Assembly: GCF_032854445.1 (NCBI RefSeq)
Contig: NC_088300.1
Span: 44,325,682 to 44,389,681, forward strand
Origin: Liolophura sinensis
Taxonomy: Eukaryota; Mollusca; Polyplacophora; Chitonida; Chitonidae
Direction of reading: 5' to 3'
Length of the DNA stretch: 64,000 nt
Under the pieces are notes generated by a model. It saw only the letters and a list, made by a program, of their open reading frames with translations. It was not told the DNA's origin and made no database searches. Of the stretch, positions 22,627-35,669 are shown in pieces. Made by a program: the position numbers and the translations under genes. Numbering within the stretch: the first letter of the stretch is position 1; the number at the start of each line of letters is the position of its first letter.

Positions 22627-24149
22627 TGTTGATTTAGATCGCCACTTTAGACTTATGAATAGTTACAATCAAAACGCCGCAAATGAGATAATATTGCATT
22701 ACTGACAACTAACATTCTAGCATGGTACGCGATTTGAATACTGATTTCACTGAGTGGTCTGGAACATACCCTACGTCTTTCCTACATCACTGAAAACTGT
22801 TGACCGCTTCTCTTTGTATGATTACGTCCAATTTTCGTACTGTATATGCTTTCTTAGTTCTTTGGTAGTTTGTACTGAACGTCTTTTTAAGAAATGACCT
22901 CACGATTATTGCCCCAGAACGCCTTTATTGGTTGAGAGCAGATATATTAATATCTATTTCGACGCATAGACACATGCTTTCGTTGCAAGTTGAAGTCTAA
23001 GGCAATAAATGCAAACCCCTAAAGACTAAAAATGTTATGGTGTTAATATCCGACATTTTACAGGCCTCAGGCAAAACCGCTGTGATAACCTTTGCTTTAT
23101 TTATTTATTTATTTATTCATAGATTTATTTCTTCACATAACGGTGTTCAGGTTTTATATGCCGTGGTAAATGGAGTGAAGGGCGTAAAACACCAGTGTTT
23201 GGTAATTTACTGACAAACTTTCTCTCGTGTGACTTTCACATTTATACTCCATGTTGGTGGGAGATGAGTGATGATCTTTGCGATTTTAAAGACAATGGCT
23301 TTTAATCACTCCGACAATGAACACTCCCTTTACCTAATGTGCGATGTATACGTAGAGCATTTAAAAAGCGTGGTGATCCTAAACTGGTTGCCACAAGGGC
23401 ACAAATATCGCTTGAGACGAGTGACGATTGGACAATGCCAACTGGTACAATAGGGACATGTGCAGTTGGCTTCCGTCAGTATACGATGTAATCTCAGAAA
23501 TTTTTTCAAGTGAGATCTACTCTGGAATTTAATTTTAGCACAGCGAAAAGTGAGACAAAGTGGGATTTGATACAATCCAGATGTGAAAATCGTTGCTCTA
23601 TAACACTAGAACCGCATGTAATTCCCCTTTCTAATGTATAATTTGTAAGTAATTCCCTGTGAACACTGTAACGCACCAACACCTAGTTCACACATGCAAA
23701 AGACGGTTTCGGTAGGACTCATTCCCAGTTTTTGCCACTCATCAACAGTTTTATGAAATTATACACATATGGTGGATAAGACGCATATTTGAAAGTTATG
23801 GAATTGTGATTTTTTTTCATTTTATTTGTTTTTTTGAAAAAGTTGTTGGGTGCCTAACTCTTTGTTTCGTTCGTTCCTCTAGAATGTGATCAGGGTTCAA
23901 AATGAACCAAATGAACGGAAGTGGACCTCTGTTAGAAGGGGTCGAGATCATGAATCTAGACTAGTGGTCTGTATTTTGTGGGTAACCTCATTTCGGTTAA
24001 ATGTGACGAAGTGTATGGTACATACTTTCCGGTAACGCGAACAAGAAAACGTGAATAAATGGAGAAGTCTGCGATAATAATGTGACATGTATGGACGATC
24101 AGTTCACTGCTTACATTATTTGACTGTTTTCAGCTGACAAGTTTCTTAA
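22627..24149. other. No supported gene
   Basis: Holds a (ttta)n microsatellite at about 23094-23118, followed by a possible trace of a SINE end (gggcgtaaaacaccag near 23180). Otherwise only short frames. Confidence 0.4.
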
Positions 24150-24446
24150 CTCTGCAGAAACTGCTTTGTGGTGATCGAGGGCTTTAAACGGGAAGCTGGT
24201 TACAATCCTTGGTCGACTTCATGTCTAGGACTTTCAAATGGGCAAACTTATCAATTTGATTCGGTATACCATCTAGTTCAGTAACACTACTGTGCTGTCA
24301 CAAGGCAAAAGGTATTCTCATTGAAGAAGAATAAGAATTATTTATACGTTCTGGACAGGTTTTTCGCAAAGAAACTAATCAGTGGTATGACCGATACAAT
24401 GATAAAAGTGATGTTAAACCATAAGTAAAGAAAGAAAGAAACAAAT
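24150..24446 (+). mobile_element. Possible decayed tRNA-derived SINE
   Basis: gtggtgatcgagggctttaa (from 24170) and ggttacaatcc (24198) look like decayed A and B boxes. The end gatgttaaaccataagtaaa with an (aaag)n tail resembles the end of family B (GACGTTAAACCCCAAGCACT). The middle is not recognisable. Confidence 0.4.
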
Positions 24447-25732
24447 ACAAATATCTATCAGTCGATCCGGGGATTTAATTGAAACAGGTAAACATGACGG
24501 ATGGAAACACCTAGTATGGGTGGTTGCACGACGTGAGCAGCATAAAAATACAGAAGCGCGACTCATCTACTAAAACGTCTTCAAACGTGCTCCTAATTGT
24601 TATCGAAGCCCACATCATCGTCAGACAAGATACTTGTTTTTGTGACTATCACCATCATAGTCATCAGCTTTTCAAAAAGTGTCATGAAGCCCAAAGCAGT
24701 TGGCTACGAGACTACCTGACCATTGAATCAGATAGTTTTGTCTTTGAACACTAGATTCTTGGATCTTAAATGCAAGCAATGGAGCCCGAGGAAAACTTAT
24801 ATTAGTGTTGCAGCTTCGTTGAATGCTACAGACACAGCGATGAATGTCGAAAACGTAGTTCCTATTGATCAAGGCTTTGTCATTACAGGAGCTAATCCCT
24901 GTGTTCTCAGTGGATATTTGTTGCTTTGAGCTGAAATTAATCAACGGCCAGAGCTTCTTAAGACCGGCGTTTCGTGGTGAGAATCAGGGAGACCGTAGAC
25001 TAATAGTATATATCGCTTCAAGTCACACTACGTTGCATTTGATCCCTTTGCCGTAGAAAGTGCATACTCAGCCAGTAGTTCATGCGATCTAAAATCGATT
25101 CAGTAAGCAACTTTTTTGTCCAGCTTTTACAAGCCGTTTTAAGACTTCTGTTGAAACAGAAGTGAATTTAGTCGATTTAGTTTATCTAGGCTAAAGACCC
25201 TGCCAAGAAATCAATTACTGCCGGATTCCTGTGCAAAAGTATTTTTGATCTTTTCTTTGTCAGCCTTCAATTTTGTGAACAATCTTTACTGATATATCGC
25301 TGATGTCCCTGCCGTTAAATGGATATTACATACCGTTTTTAGCTTACATAGAACATGGTCTTCAGAAGCCATTCACATAATTGCATCAGTGAGAAGCAAT
25401 TTCGCCTTATCAATACCAGCTTGCATAGCATGGATGATAAGTTATCCTAGTCTGAACACCGGTGCATTTCTGAGGAACATTATTTAAAAGGTCAGATGTA
25501 CACGTATAACTAACTCACATCGGGTGAAGCAGAGAAGCATATCTGGTCATATACAGTTTCCAGGAGTATTCAGTAGTTTTATACATTATTTATATACAAG
25601 TGATAGACTTGCATAAACGTCTAAGTTGGTGGGACTTTTTATTAATACTAATAATCCTGACCAAATTCCAAACGATAACAATAAGTCAATATTATATCAC
25701 AGCAAGGCGTCGCAAATTTACATAGTTTAAAC
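24447..25732. other. No supported gene
   Basis: Frames of 60-90 codons on both strands overlap between 24524 and 25056. None has a recognisable motif, and their mutual overlap argues for chance. Confidence 0.35.
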
Positions 25733-25881
25733 GACTACAGCATAGTGGTTAAGGGCGAGAGTGTGATAATTGTCAAATCATCACAAGAATTACCGGTGAA
25801 ATCTTGTCAGCTTACCTTAGGGTCAGGGTCAGCCTCAGTGGCAAAGTCAGAGTTTTACTTCGACTGTTTACGTATATACTT
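25733..25881 (+). repeat. Dispersed repeat R1, copy 2
   Basis: gactacagcatagtggttaa, then agtgtgataattgtcaaat, tcacaagaa and taccggtgaaat match the copy at 20800-20884. The opening gcatagtggttaagggcgag looks like a tRNA A box, which suggests an old SINE head. Confidence 0.65.
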
Positions 25882-26121
25882 AAAACGTGGCCACTTATAC
25901 ATATACATCCGTTACACTAACGATTGAGAAGAATTGGAGGATGATCATCAAAGGATGTTAGTTGCAATTTATTAGATGTCACAGGTCGGGAATTATTCAA
26001 AATGCTGCGTTGTCATCACATTTAATACACAATCATATGAAAGCAAAGCGACTTGATCAGGGTTCGCGGATGCGTAGTCCAGGTGGAGAATCCTGATTTA
26101 ATGAGGAATGAATAATATAAA

Positions 26122-26250
26122 GGGCTACAACGTAAATAGTAAACCCAGGGTAGTGTCGACAGTGTGATAGTTGGCAAATAGTCGCTTGTAGTATTGATGA
26201 AAACTTAGCTAATCCAGGGTTTTATCATGACTGTTCGTGTACATGTACAT
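26122..26250 (+). repeat. Dispersed repeat R1, copy 3
   Basis: ggctacaacgtaaatagt, then acagtgtgatagttggcaaa, then tagtcgcttg and ttttatcatgactgttcgtg parallel copy 2 (which ends ttttacttcgactgtttacg). It lies about 390 bp from copy 2 in the same orientation, so a local duplication is an alternative. Confidence 0.6.
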
Positions 26251-26289
26251 GCCATAATCTACACTGAGAGCGGGTCGTGCGATTATGTC

Positions 26290-26480
26290 ATGACAGAGTG
26301 GTGCAGACATCTTTCTGTTTGATTGGAAACAGGGGTTGGCGGTTCAATCCCGGTGTCCCGTGGAAGACACAATAAATGTAGATCCCTCCCCTGACAGTAT
26401 GACAACACTGGACTGTCCTGTATTTGATTCTGGAAAGTGGACACTGGCTAAGTGATTAAGGTGTCTGTCATATGAAACGT
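26290..26480 (+). mobile_element. tRNA-like promoter boxes, possible SINE heads
   Basis: A consensus-quality B box ggttcaatccc at 26341-26351 is preceded by an A-box-like gtggtgcagacatc about 40 bp upstream. A second A-box-like segment, ctggctaagtgattaagg, lies near 26447. No SINE 3' module is recognisable. It could also be a tRNA pseudogene. Confidence 0.35.
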
Positions 26481-26839
26481 ACTATTCCTGAACATGATAG
26501 TTTTAGAACGTTTTCGGAGCCTTAATGACATTAAGTGGTCGATCTTACTCTTTTGTGTAGACTTGCATGAAGTTTCCTGAAGGCCCCTTGGTTTTTAGCA
26601 ATAATGACGTATTTTATACGTGGGGTGCATTCATTAATGACTTGTCAAAATATCGGTGATTTACTCCACGATCTGCGATATCCACCGCTTACAAAATCAG
26701 TCATATGTAAAATAAAATTATAAAATTCTTAGTATCTATTGTGAAACAATCGCTACAGTTAAATGAATACTTGGGTTACATGTATACCCTTAATCTAAGC
26801 CTAAAGATACGGAAGTACAATTGCCAAAATTAAAGGCTT

Positions 26840-26910
26840 TGACTTGACCGGATTTGAACCTCTGCCTCACTGACAAGGAGCGGTCGTCCTGTGGTTGGGC
26901 CGCTTCAGCG
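26840..26910 (-). mobile_element. tRNA-like B box, possible SINE head
   Basis: On the minus strand gaggttcaaatccgg (26862-26848) is a near-consensus B box. I see no 3' module next to it. Confidence 0.3.
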
Positions 26911-28730
26911 TGCTTGTGATGGCAGTGAAATATTCATTGTAAGCAATTGTTAGGGTTATAACTCCCTACGCTCGTCCATTTTCTAAATGAAGACATACAG
27001 CTGTTGGACACAACGCTTCGTGTGATACCACTCCTATAATGCGTATGACTGTGGTAAGTACACTAGTCACGTGGGAATGTAAGAGTAAAATGTCAGGGAA
27101 ACAACCATTTGATTTAGGCGACTTGCTGCGCCGGCATTTGTATGACAAAGAGGCTGGTCACACGTGGAACATGAGGCAGATGTCGACGTGTGATGTTGCT
27201 TTTGACATTGGCGGTTTGTGTATGCTGGTCAGTAGCCTCCCGCCGGTCGGGCGTTAGGTTTTTAGCCCCACAGATCTATCACAGCACAGGCCAGGTTAAT
27301 ACGATATTTCCTCTCCCAGTCACACTTCAAACACCGTCCGCGGGAATCTGGATACCAGCATCTTCGTGGGAATTTCCAGGGCCGTCTCTATCGATTGCGG
27401 ATGTCGACTTTCTGGACCCTTGTTTTTAACAACTCTATTTTAGTAGCTCATTCCTGGCAGCACTAAATTTGACCACTTTTTATCTTTCTCTCCAAATTAA
27501 ATAGGTTGTGCTATTGGTCATGATGTTAGGCCGCCTTAATGGAAGTCCCACTTCAGTCACGTGACCTCACTAACTCTATTCCAAGCTAATTCTTGCGCTT
27601 TATCCCAAGAGTTAGTACGCTGTTTCCGGATTGGATGGGGATGGCCGCCATTTGCATAACCTGTGAATCTGATCGCGGCATATCCTCTACACAGAAAGGT
27701 GCATGTTCCTTGTAAACAGCAATATCATTTTCTCATTTGGTATAGTTTGATTTAAAACTGGCTGTCACAAAACCCACGATATATATTGACCCAAGTTTTG
27801 AAGATCACAGCCATCGGCGTGTAGTATATTTCAGCTCTATGAATGACATTTTTGATGACATATTTATACAGTACACAGTCCGTAAAGGTACACAGTAGTG
27901 ACGTAGAAACTGAATAAACAACGTTTGGTTTTAATTGAGCATCTCATCTCAATCGCAAATGTACTTCCTTTTGGCGGACAGTATGGCAGGACGTGAAATT
28001 AGATGTGAGAAAAAAGGCGCAAGGGATTTGATCAAATTTAACCAGCAATCCTATGATCGAGGTATTGAGTCGGTTGTACAAACCTCCGGGACTGTCGCTA
28101 ATCCCGATACCCAGGCTGCGCAGTATGCAGACCAGAGCCCCTGTCGTCTACCTCTGCTTCCAGTACCGGATTATTTTGGAAGGATAGTTCGAGTTGGCGT
28201 CTCAATTCCCCAGATAATCAAGCATTTGCCAACATTCTGTCTTTTTGTGCTTGTACATATGAGCTATTTAGCACAAACTAGACACAAACATGAAGCTCTA
28301 ATGCCATTTGAAACTCAAATCGTGTGAGGGTATTAGGTGTGTTACGTTTGGATACGGTACCCGCTAGGATCGTCCTTAATTTTAAATGAACATTTTGTGC
28401 CCTCGCTGCGAGTTTACGTGGAAGTTAGAGTCGCAATAAAATGCAATGGGGGCCTTTGGAAAGGGCTGTTTTGACACGCAGGTATATTTCACCATCCTGT
28501 ATTGCTGAAACTATACTGTCAGTTAAATGTGGGAATTTATACAACACTAATCTGTTTTATCTTGAACCCCATGGCAATATTACACCAAAGGACCCATTAA
28601 ATAATAAATATAAATAAACAGATGTGTTACTCGTAATAAACGTTCTGATGTTTATTCATAAAGTTTGTGTTTTGTAATTAACGGAATGTGTTGAAAATAA
28701 ACATGCGCTTTAAAGCTACCTTATTTTCTT
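26911..28730. other. No supported gene
   Basis: The longest frame is 130 codons on the plus strand (27935-28327), with an ATG at 27959 (MAGREIRCEKKGARDLIKF). Its composition is not unlike protein, but there is no homologue I recognise and no promoter, so I leave it uncalled. Confidence 0.35.
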
Positions 28731-28850
28731 AACCTGCTGATGGTCGTGGGATTCCCTTAGGCTCTGCTCGATTTCTTCCCACTATAATTCTGGCCACCGA
28801 TGTATCAGTAAAATATTCTTGAGTAAGGATTGAAACTCAAAATACATAAA
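28731..28850 (+). mobile_element. SINE family A 3' fragment
   Basis: cctgctgatggtcgtgggat, gctctgctcgatttcttccc, actataattctggccaccga, aaatattcttgagtaagg and a decayed tail match the second half of family A in order. The head is absent. Confidence 0.8.
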
Positions 28851-30346
28851 TCAGCTACTCTCTCCACCCATTATCTTCACCGCTGTCGAAACGGGAGCAT
28901 CTTACATTTGACTTTAGGGTTACGAACCCTTGTAACACTTTAATACATGAGTATATGAATCTATATATACAAAATGTTGATATGATTCGCTAATGACCAC
29001 ATTCCTTCAGGGTGAAGCATTATTAAATTATCCGAAATCAAGACATACGATACTTAATGTTAGCATATAATGGCGTCAAGCAAGTTGGTAGTTCAGCGAA
29101 ACTACTTTGTGAAAGGTGTTCTGAGTTCTCGGCAGAAATTTCCATGACGAAAATATGACAAGGAATAAATAAAATCTTCCTTCTTTCTACTTTCTTTGAA
29201 AGGTTTCGAAAATTTTTGTATATGCATAATACATTATCTCTTGTCCTGTAAGGTTTTTGTTAAACATTACCTCAAATACGTTTTCCGATGTCACGCAGTG
29301 AAGTGGATTATTTTCAAGTTTTGCGTGTAACGTATATTTTTTGGGGGTTACGACACATTGTCTTTGATAATGAGAAGAATGTATAGTCAAGATCGAAGGT
29401 ATGGTCAAGATGGCATGCAGGTTTGTACTAAAGTGTTTTTACGTTTGTAATTTGTACACTTAAAGCCGGATTTTCTCGATATCCATGAAATGAATGTGTT
29501 CTTTACGAGGCTTTCAGTTATCAATGTTATGTGTATACTACAAAAGTTTGGTTTTAAAAACATGTATCTCTCATACAGTTTTCATGAGCCCTGTGTGACA
29601 TGATATGTTATCTAAGTTCAATGAATAACGACTGGCATCCGTTTTGGCTGATCGCTTGATGGATGAGGCCGTCTGGCGGAGGTCTCTAGGTAAATATCTG
29701 CCGGCAAACCTTTTCCGAGCATGAGTCGTCAGTTGTTATGTAAGTCCGCACCGCTGGCCGGAAACGTTACACAGGGTATTTGGCGGTGTAATTCCAGCAG
29801 AGGGAAAAAACTCAATTGCGATGTATGATTTGCGAGTTTGGTTGATGGGTCACTGACATAGCGAGATCGTTGGAGAATAAATAGGCTGAGCGCTCATGTA
29901 TTACTGTTCATATTTCGATACATTCGATTGGTCGGCGTATGACATTATGCCATGCATGTGATGAAAAGCCAGAACGGACGGCGACAAGGGTAAAGTTCAC
30001 ACTTAATCTAGCACACGTTTAATGATTAGCTCTGGGAGCTTAATATCTTCTCCCATGGACATGATGTAATAAGTTCACTCAAGTAACCTATGGATAGTGA
30101 GGTTATTGGCGTGGAAGGTCGCACAGTTGTCTCCGACACCAGGAATGAGATCGTTAATAATCGATGTAGCAGCTGTGGCTATATATTCAAATGACAACAA
30201 ATTGCAACGACCCTATTAAACACGCATGTTTTTAAAAATTTTAATCAATATTAGACAAATTTCTTGAAAATTTCCGCGTCATAGGTGAAATAGTGTTAAC
30301 AAAGGAGCACATGCAGAAGTGCATGATTCAGATGTACCTGTATCAT
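28851..30346. other. No supported gene
   Basis: Only short frames. I found no repeat or motif. Confidence 0.45.
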
Positions 30347-30481
30347 ACTTGGACACTTGGACACTTGGGCACTTGGACACTTGGGCACTTGGACACTTGG
30401 ACACTTGGGCACTTGGACACTTGGACACTTGGGCACTTGGACACTTGGACACTTGGGCACTTGGACACTTGGGCACTTGGA
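30347..30481 (+). repeat. Octamer minisatellite TTGGRCAC, about 16 units
   Basis: Tandem 8-bp units alternate between ttggacac and ttgggcac. Most follow a 24-bp super-unit of two ttggacac and one ttgggcac. Because 24 is divisible by three, both strands show a repetitive open frame (GHLDTWTL on the plus strand, KCPSAQVS on the minus strand). These are by-products of the repeat. Confidence 0.95.
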
Positions 30482-33400
30482 ACCACTTGTCTATCTGACT
30501 TCATGCATGCACTTTTAAATTACTTGCTGATTTTATGCTATATCACCCATGATGCTGAAAAATTAATGACAGGCGTCTTATACCCATTAAATGAAATATG
30601 TAGTATGAAAGTTCGGTTTTTGTAAAGCGACTTTGAATAATTCCGAATTTAAGAAGTTATCCCTTTTTTCTGCCCCACCAATTCTGTATTAAATTTCAGC
30701 AGTGAAATGTAGCAAACCTTCAACCTTTGCCCGGCTAAATACTTGCAGCAAGATACAAAACCTTAATGCTCACGGTGGGTTCTGTATTCCATGTGGGTAT
30801 ATTGTGAAAAGACATTGGCGAGCAGATTTTGTGGATAAAGCTAATACTGGAACACTTTAAAATTGCCTTACTGAAGCTTTGTCGAGTTCTAAACGAATAC
30901 CATTGTCCAATTGGGTTGGGGACACTTGGGCACTTAAAACAGTTTGGTCCAAGCCGTAAAGCACAGGAGTGATTCACAAGAACCTAACTAACAACTAGGA
31001 ACGAACTTATTAAAGCGACACAGCAACGATGCTTAGGTCTTAACGGTGGCAATAGGATTCCCTGGGTTAAAGCCTCTTCGGTGAAATGAATAAATTTTCA
31101 ATACCAAAAATTCAACTTTAGCCTAGGCAAAGCATTGGCTTGTCTATTTCTCACAGATTGATGTGCAGTAAAATAAATTAACAGACATTATTGCTTAGCA
31201 GAACAAAAACTTGCAAGAAAATTTGTAAAGCGAACATAGATATGTTTAATTGCATCAATTAAGATCAAAGTAGAAATACTGGGAAGTGGACAAAGACAAA
31301 AGCAAAACTATATGTAAACAAATGCCTTGAGTTCCTGGGAACGCATTGCCAATGGAAATCAGTAGTACACCTACATCGGTAACCATCATAATATGCGGCT
31401 ATGTAGATCCTGAATGCTCCTTCAGTCGTGTGAGTGTTTAAACGTCGAGGTGTCCTACTCACGTTTACGACATTACACCGATCTAATATAGTTGCGGTAT
31501 TCAAGCATAATCCACACCAGTGGCTTAGGATCAGCCGGATGACTTTAGCGGGATCCGGGTACTATGGGAGCTCACCACCGTACAACGCTCCTGTTACTGC
31601 CTATAGGCTGGAGAACCTCGCTCGCATCCTTATACACGGGAAAGGCGTCATGGCCAACAGGCCTGATTTACATGGGCTATCCGTTGGATATTTGTTTACA
31701 GCCGGCAATTTAAGATCAGCCTGTCTGGATATTTAAAAATACCTTAAAAGGATGGCCGTAAGTAGAAGAGCAGCGAATTGATTTATTGATCAAATGTCAT
31801 TTTACAGATAGCCGATAAATGCGTCTTCCGTCTTCAAACATGCCTCTGGTAGGGCTATTTCCGGTTTGTGGCCCCTCATTATCGGAGTATAGTTCGCAAC
31901 GGCTGGCCGATCGAAATGTTGAGGATAGCCAAGCTCATGTTAACACGGCTTACGATTGTAGGGCATGCTCCTCCACTGTGCCATGACAAGGGGAAGGGGG
32001 GGGGGGGGCAGATACATCGGGTATGTAATTCGTATGAGAGATAGATGGTGAAAAAAAGATAAGCGGACTTACATCTCTACGATCATCACCGGTAACTATT
32101 TAATCAGTCAACGCGAATAAAATAGAATCAATCAAATACATGTCATATAACATGATTCCCTGTGGTATCATGATTAGGGATGATATTATTTATCAATAAC
32201 CAAGTGTTATTTAACAATGTAAATACGCCCTGTGAACTATTCCCTGTCGAACTGTGTACAGGCCTTTTAACAAATCGAGCTCTGCTTTGGTAGGAGGGTG
32301 AGCTTCATCAAGTAACAGGCGATTTCAGAACATGATCTGAAGAATCATTGCGCAGAGGAGTAGCAGCGTGGGAGGAGGAGGAATTGAAAGACAATAAGAT
32401 TTCTCCCATCTCATTAAAAACGAAACAAATTCGCTTTCACCATCTCCATCTGTATTTGAAGTGGGCACGACTTGCTAAAGCACGCTATGGCAAACCCGTA
32501 AAACCCTTGCGTCAAAAAATAGTTCCCTGGTGAATTAATCATGTGAGCTACGAAAAAACAACTCTCATGAAACGAACCCCCCGCTAAAAAAACATAATAA
32601 AATAAAAACATGGACATTCAATATAATTTAACAGCAGTTGAATTCCGCTCATATTAATAATACCGACATCTGTCTTCGGAGAGAACCAGCACTCGACGAA
32701 TCCTGGAAAACGATTGTTTTTATTTATTGTGGCATCAATTTTAATGAATCAGAAATCTTGGCATCCATAGCCAACGCATATAATCCCCATTCAGGTCTGT
32801 CTATATTTTTTTGCCATTGCTCGACCAAAACCGTATAACGAACGTACAAATAGTGCAATATGCCAGACAAGACATGCCGGTTTAAAGAAGCTATGAATTA
32901 CAGAGTTACGTTGTCTTCTCGTGTGGTTTCGAATTCAAAGGTCGCAGATTCACTTTTCCTTGCTAAATTTTCCTAAGCTTGCTTGAGCACAAAACACGGT
33001 TTCTGCATCAATTCAATAAAATCGAGCGAAAATTGACCACTTTACCGTGTTTTACGGCTAGGATATATGGGGGCATTTCACACCTTGACCACTTGAACTG
33101 GCATCAAGGTCCTAGAATCGCGATTCAAATTGATGGAGGAAGAAAGAGAAATTCCAAGACCATTCGATTACAGATTGGTCCTCGTTGCGTGACTGCTCGT
33201 CATTACGGACTTTGCACGCAATGGTTTCCAAACGTTACACCCTGCAATCTGGTTGCGAGCAGGTTTAAAATCTAAAAGCATGGCCAATAAGCTTGAGGCT
33301 AACATTGTCAACGATTTATTAGGAAAGCCGTCAACCCAACGACGTGCTTCCAGCTTTTTGCATTCAGCTCAGGATGAAAACGCCCGACTATAATTTAATT

Positions 33401-33802
33401 GTACATTAAACGTTGTCCACTCTGTAAAATACAATGTACCATTTAAATAGAGGTGATTTTGTCTCTTGGTAGCTTTGGAATGCTGTATGCTGCTACTCTC
33501 TAAAAACTACTGAGTTCTAGTGATACACCCTGTTGTGGCAAAAATGCACATCCCCATACTTTTGTGTACCAGCAGTACACAAATTGTGTAATTCGTGTAA
33601 AACATCCACAGTGATTTATATATATGTGTGTGTGTACCCCTGATACACATGTCATTGTGGATTCGCAAATTTGTACACAATCGTTTTCGTAGTGGTATTC
33701 CCAGGAATCAAGAACAACACAGAACAATCAAGCAGATGCAATTATCTCCATAACAAGACAAATGGACAAATTCAGATGGTCAATTCGACTTTTGTTTTTA
33801 TC
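30482..33802. other. No supported gene
   Basis: Contains a two-unit octamer remnant at about 30920-30935, a G13-type run at 31991-32008, and a GC-richer patch near 31530-31660 with a 100-codon frame (31434-31736) that I do not recognise. A (ta)(tg) microsatellite lies at about 33616-33636. Confidence 0.4.
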
Positions 33803-33876
33803 AGCTTGAAGTTTACATGTACACTGTATAAGCAAAATACAAACCAATATCGGTGTGCAATCTTGAAAGTTTTTGA
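33803..33876 (+). repeat. Old direct repeat, copy 1
   Basis: The block acaaaccaatatcggtgtgc then aatcttgaaagt recurs at 34107 as acaaaccaatattggtgtgt then aatcttgaaagt. The ~35 bp before it are also similar. Confidence 0.75.
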
Positions 33877-34072
33877 CTAGCCAAAGTAAATCGCAAAGCA
33901 GCAAAATTGGACAGGATGTCACCTTACCTGACACATTAAGTCTACCATATTGACTTGATATTTTACTTGTAGGCTGTAACAATTCATAGCCTGATGAATT
34001 AGCTATGTAAGTTTTTGATATATTGCACAGGCAAATATTCAGGTGATCCATTAGCCTTGTCTTCTTTTTTCA

Positions 34073-34143
34073 TTTCGAAGCTTACATTTACAATCCATAA
34101 ACCAGCTACAAACCAATATTGGTGTGTAATCTTGAAAGTGTAC
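34073..34143 (+). repeat. Old direct repeat, copy 2
   Basis: Partner of 33803-33876, about 270 bp away in the same orientation. Similarity starts at cgaagcttacatttaca (against ttgaagtttacatgtaca) and ends at cttgaaagt. Confidence 0.75.
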
Positions 34144-35181
34144 ACTAAAATGTTTATTATGCCAAATAATCGATGTGGAACAGTCATAAAAGACCACAAG
34201 CACTTTTGATTAGTAATAAAGGCAATGATGATAAGAGCGTTCCACGGAGGAAGAAATCTTACATATGTAACCTTCAAGCTATTCTTTCAAATACTGTAAT
34301 CGTATTAAATGTCTTATCTGCAGTTTTTTCGTCTTTTTAAGTTAAGAGTCTGACCAATAAATGCCAGAAATGATGAGCGGAATATGTCGTAAATTACAGA
34401 ATGAGGAAGATCCTGCGTTTATTTGTAAGATGAGCGTAACAAAAACATAACTACATAAAAACTTCACACATCTCTGTTAAAGCAACCCTGCTCCAATAAT
34501 ATATAAAGGATATATGATGTATAGCCAGCAAGTTTCTTGCTCTTCCGTCCTGTGAACAGATAAAATGTAATCGCGTTTAGATAAACTATGGCTTCAATTC
34601 TTCAAGAGAAATGTTAACAACTTGACTACCTATAAAAGATATGCTATGACCCGGTAGCAGTTATACGAAAGAAGTAAACATCGACTTATTCCACTCCATT
34701 GACATTCAGCAGTTTCTATCATCAGTTCGTTTGACGTAAACGAACTTGATCGGCAAATTATTCTGAAAGGGTCGTAACAGTGTGCTAAAGATGGTCTGGA
34801 TGCCAAATCGAGTAAGAGGCTCATTGATTTAGACTCGGTTTTGAGAGCTCTCTTCTTAAACCTTGGTCGCTTTTGTTTGCTTTGACCTGGTTTCTCGTTT
34901 GTAAAATAAATACACTTTTCCGATTGAGACTGTAAGTATTGACCATGGGTACAACCTGTGATCGCTTTACAAACACCTAAAAGGTAGACCGAGGCGCTGA
35001 AGCCATGGCTGACTTGAGCTGTAGTCTGAGAGGTTAGTCATTTAACCAACTACTTTTTATAATTAAATTGTCCGGAAGATAAGCACAGACTTTACGGACA
35101 GGTGAACACGATATGAAAAAAAGTGAGGCAAACAGGGCGAGAGCTGTTGATACGAAGATGATTCCTCAACAGCGAAGACTG
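34144..35181. other. No supported gene
   Basis: AT-rich with short frames. Nothing recognised. Confidence 0.45.
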
Positions 35182-35217
35182 TTTTCCACTAAATACATGT
35201 CTTCCACTAAATACATG
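35182..35217 (+). repeat. 18-bp tandem duplication
   Basis: ttttccactaaatacatg is followed directly by tcttccactaaatacatg; they differ at one base. Confidence 0.85.
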
Positions 35218-35460
35218 TCTCTTACTCTTAAATTTTGGGAATCTGGTGCTGCGGTATACACATCTTCGTTTCAGGTGAAAACTTGTCTGTACCTAGGTCA
35301 GAAGCAAATATGTTTAAAGGGCTTCAGTATACTCCAACCCTAATTGTAACGGAGGAGGTACCTGGTCTTTCCTGTGTAAACTGATGTGCATGCCACATTC
35401 TGACTGATAGTTTATAAGGTTGTTTAATCTTGGCGCAAAGTTAAGCCACGATACATGCTT

Positions 35461-35522
35461 GCTAGAATCAGTAATAAAACCATTAGGAACAATGAAAGCA
35501 AGTAAAATTGTGAAAAAAAACC
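35461..35522 (+). repeat. Direct repeat flanking a TA microsatellite, copy 1
   Basis: gctagaatcagtaataaaac, cattaggaacaatgaaag and caagtaaaattgtgaaaaaa match 35670-35731 with a substitution every few bases. Confidence 0.75.
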
Positions 35523-35537
35523 CCCAAAAGTGCTGTG

Positions 35538-35539
<2 letters not shown>

Positions 35540-35573
<34 letters not shown>
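35540..35573. repeat. (AT)n microsatellite
   Basis: About 17 uninterrupted AT dinucleotides. Confidence 0.95.
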
Positions 35574-35575
<2 letters not shown>

Positions 35576-35669
35576 TATGTGTAAGTAACCCGAAAAACAT
35601 CTCATAGCGGATGTCGCCAGTATGCTATTCATTACAATCAAAGAAACGACGTTACATTGGGAGAACAAT

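Noticed and set aside
27935-28327. 130-codon plus-strand frame with an internal ATG
   Set aside because: No known family, no convincing splice donor and no promoter. Composition alone is not enough.
30279-30625. Frames reading GHLDTWTL and KCPSAQVS repeats on opposite strands
   Set aside because: Both come from the same 24-bp DNA super-unit. A non-coding minisatellite explains both.
31434-31736. GC-richer 100-codon frame as a conserved exon
   Set aside because: The peptide (LENLARILIHGKGVMANRP and neighbours) matches no family I know and the boundaries lack clear splice sites.
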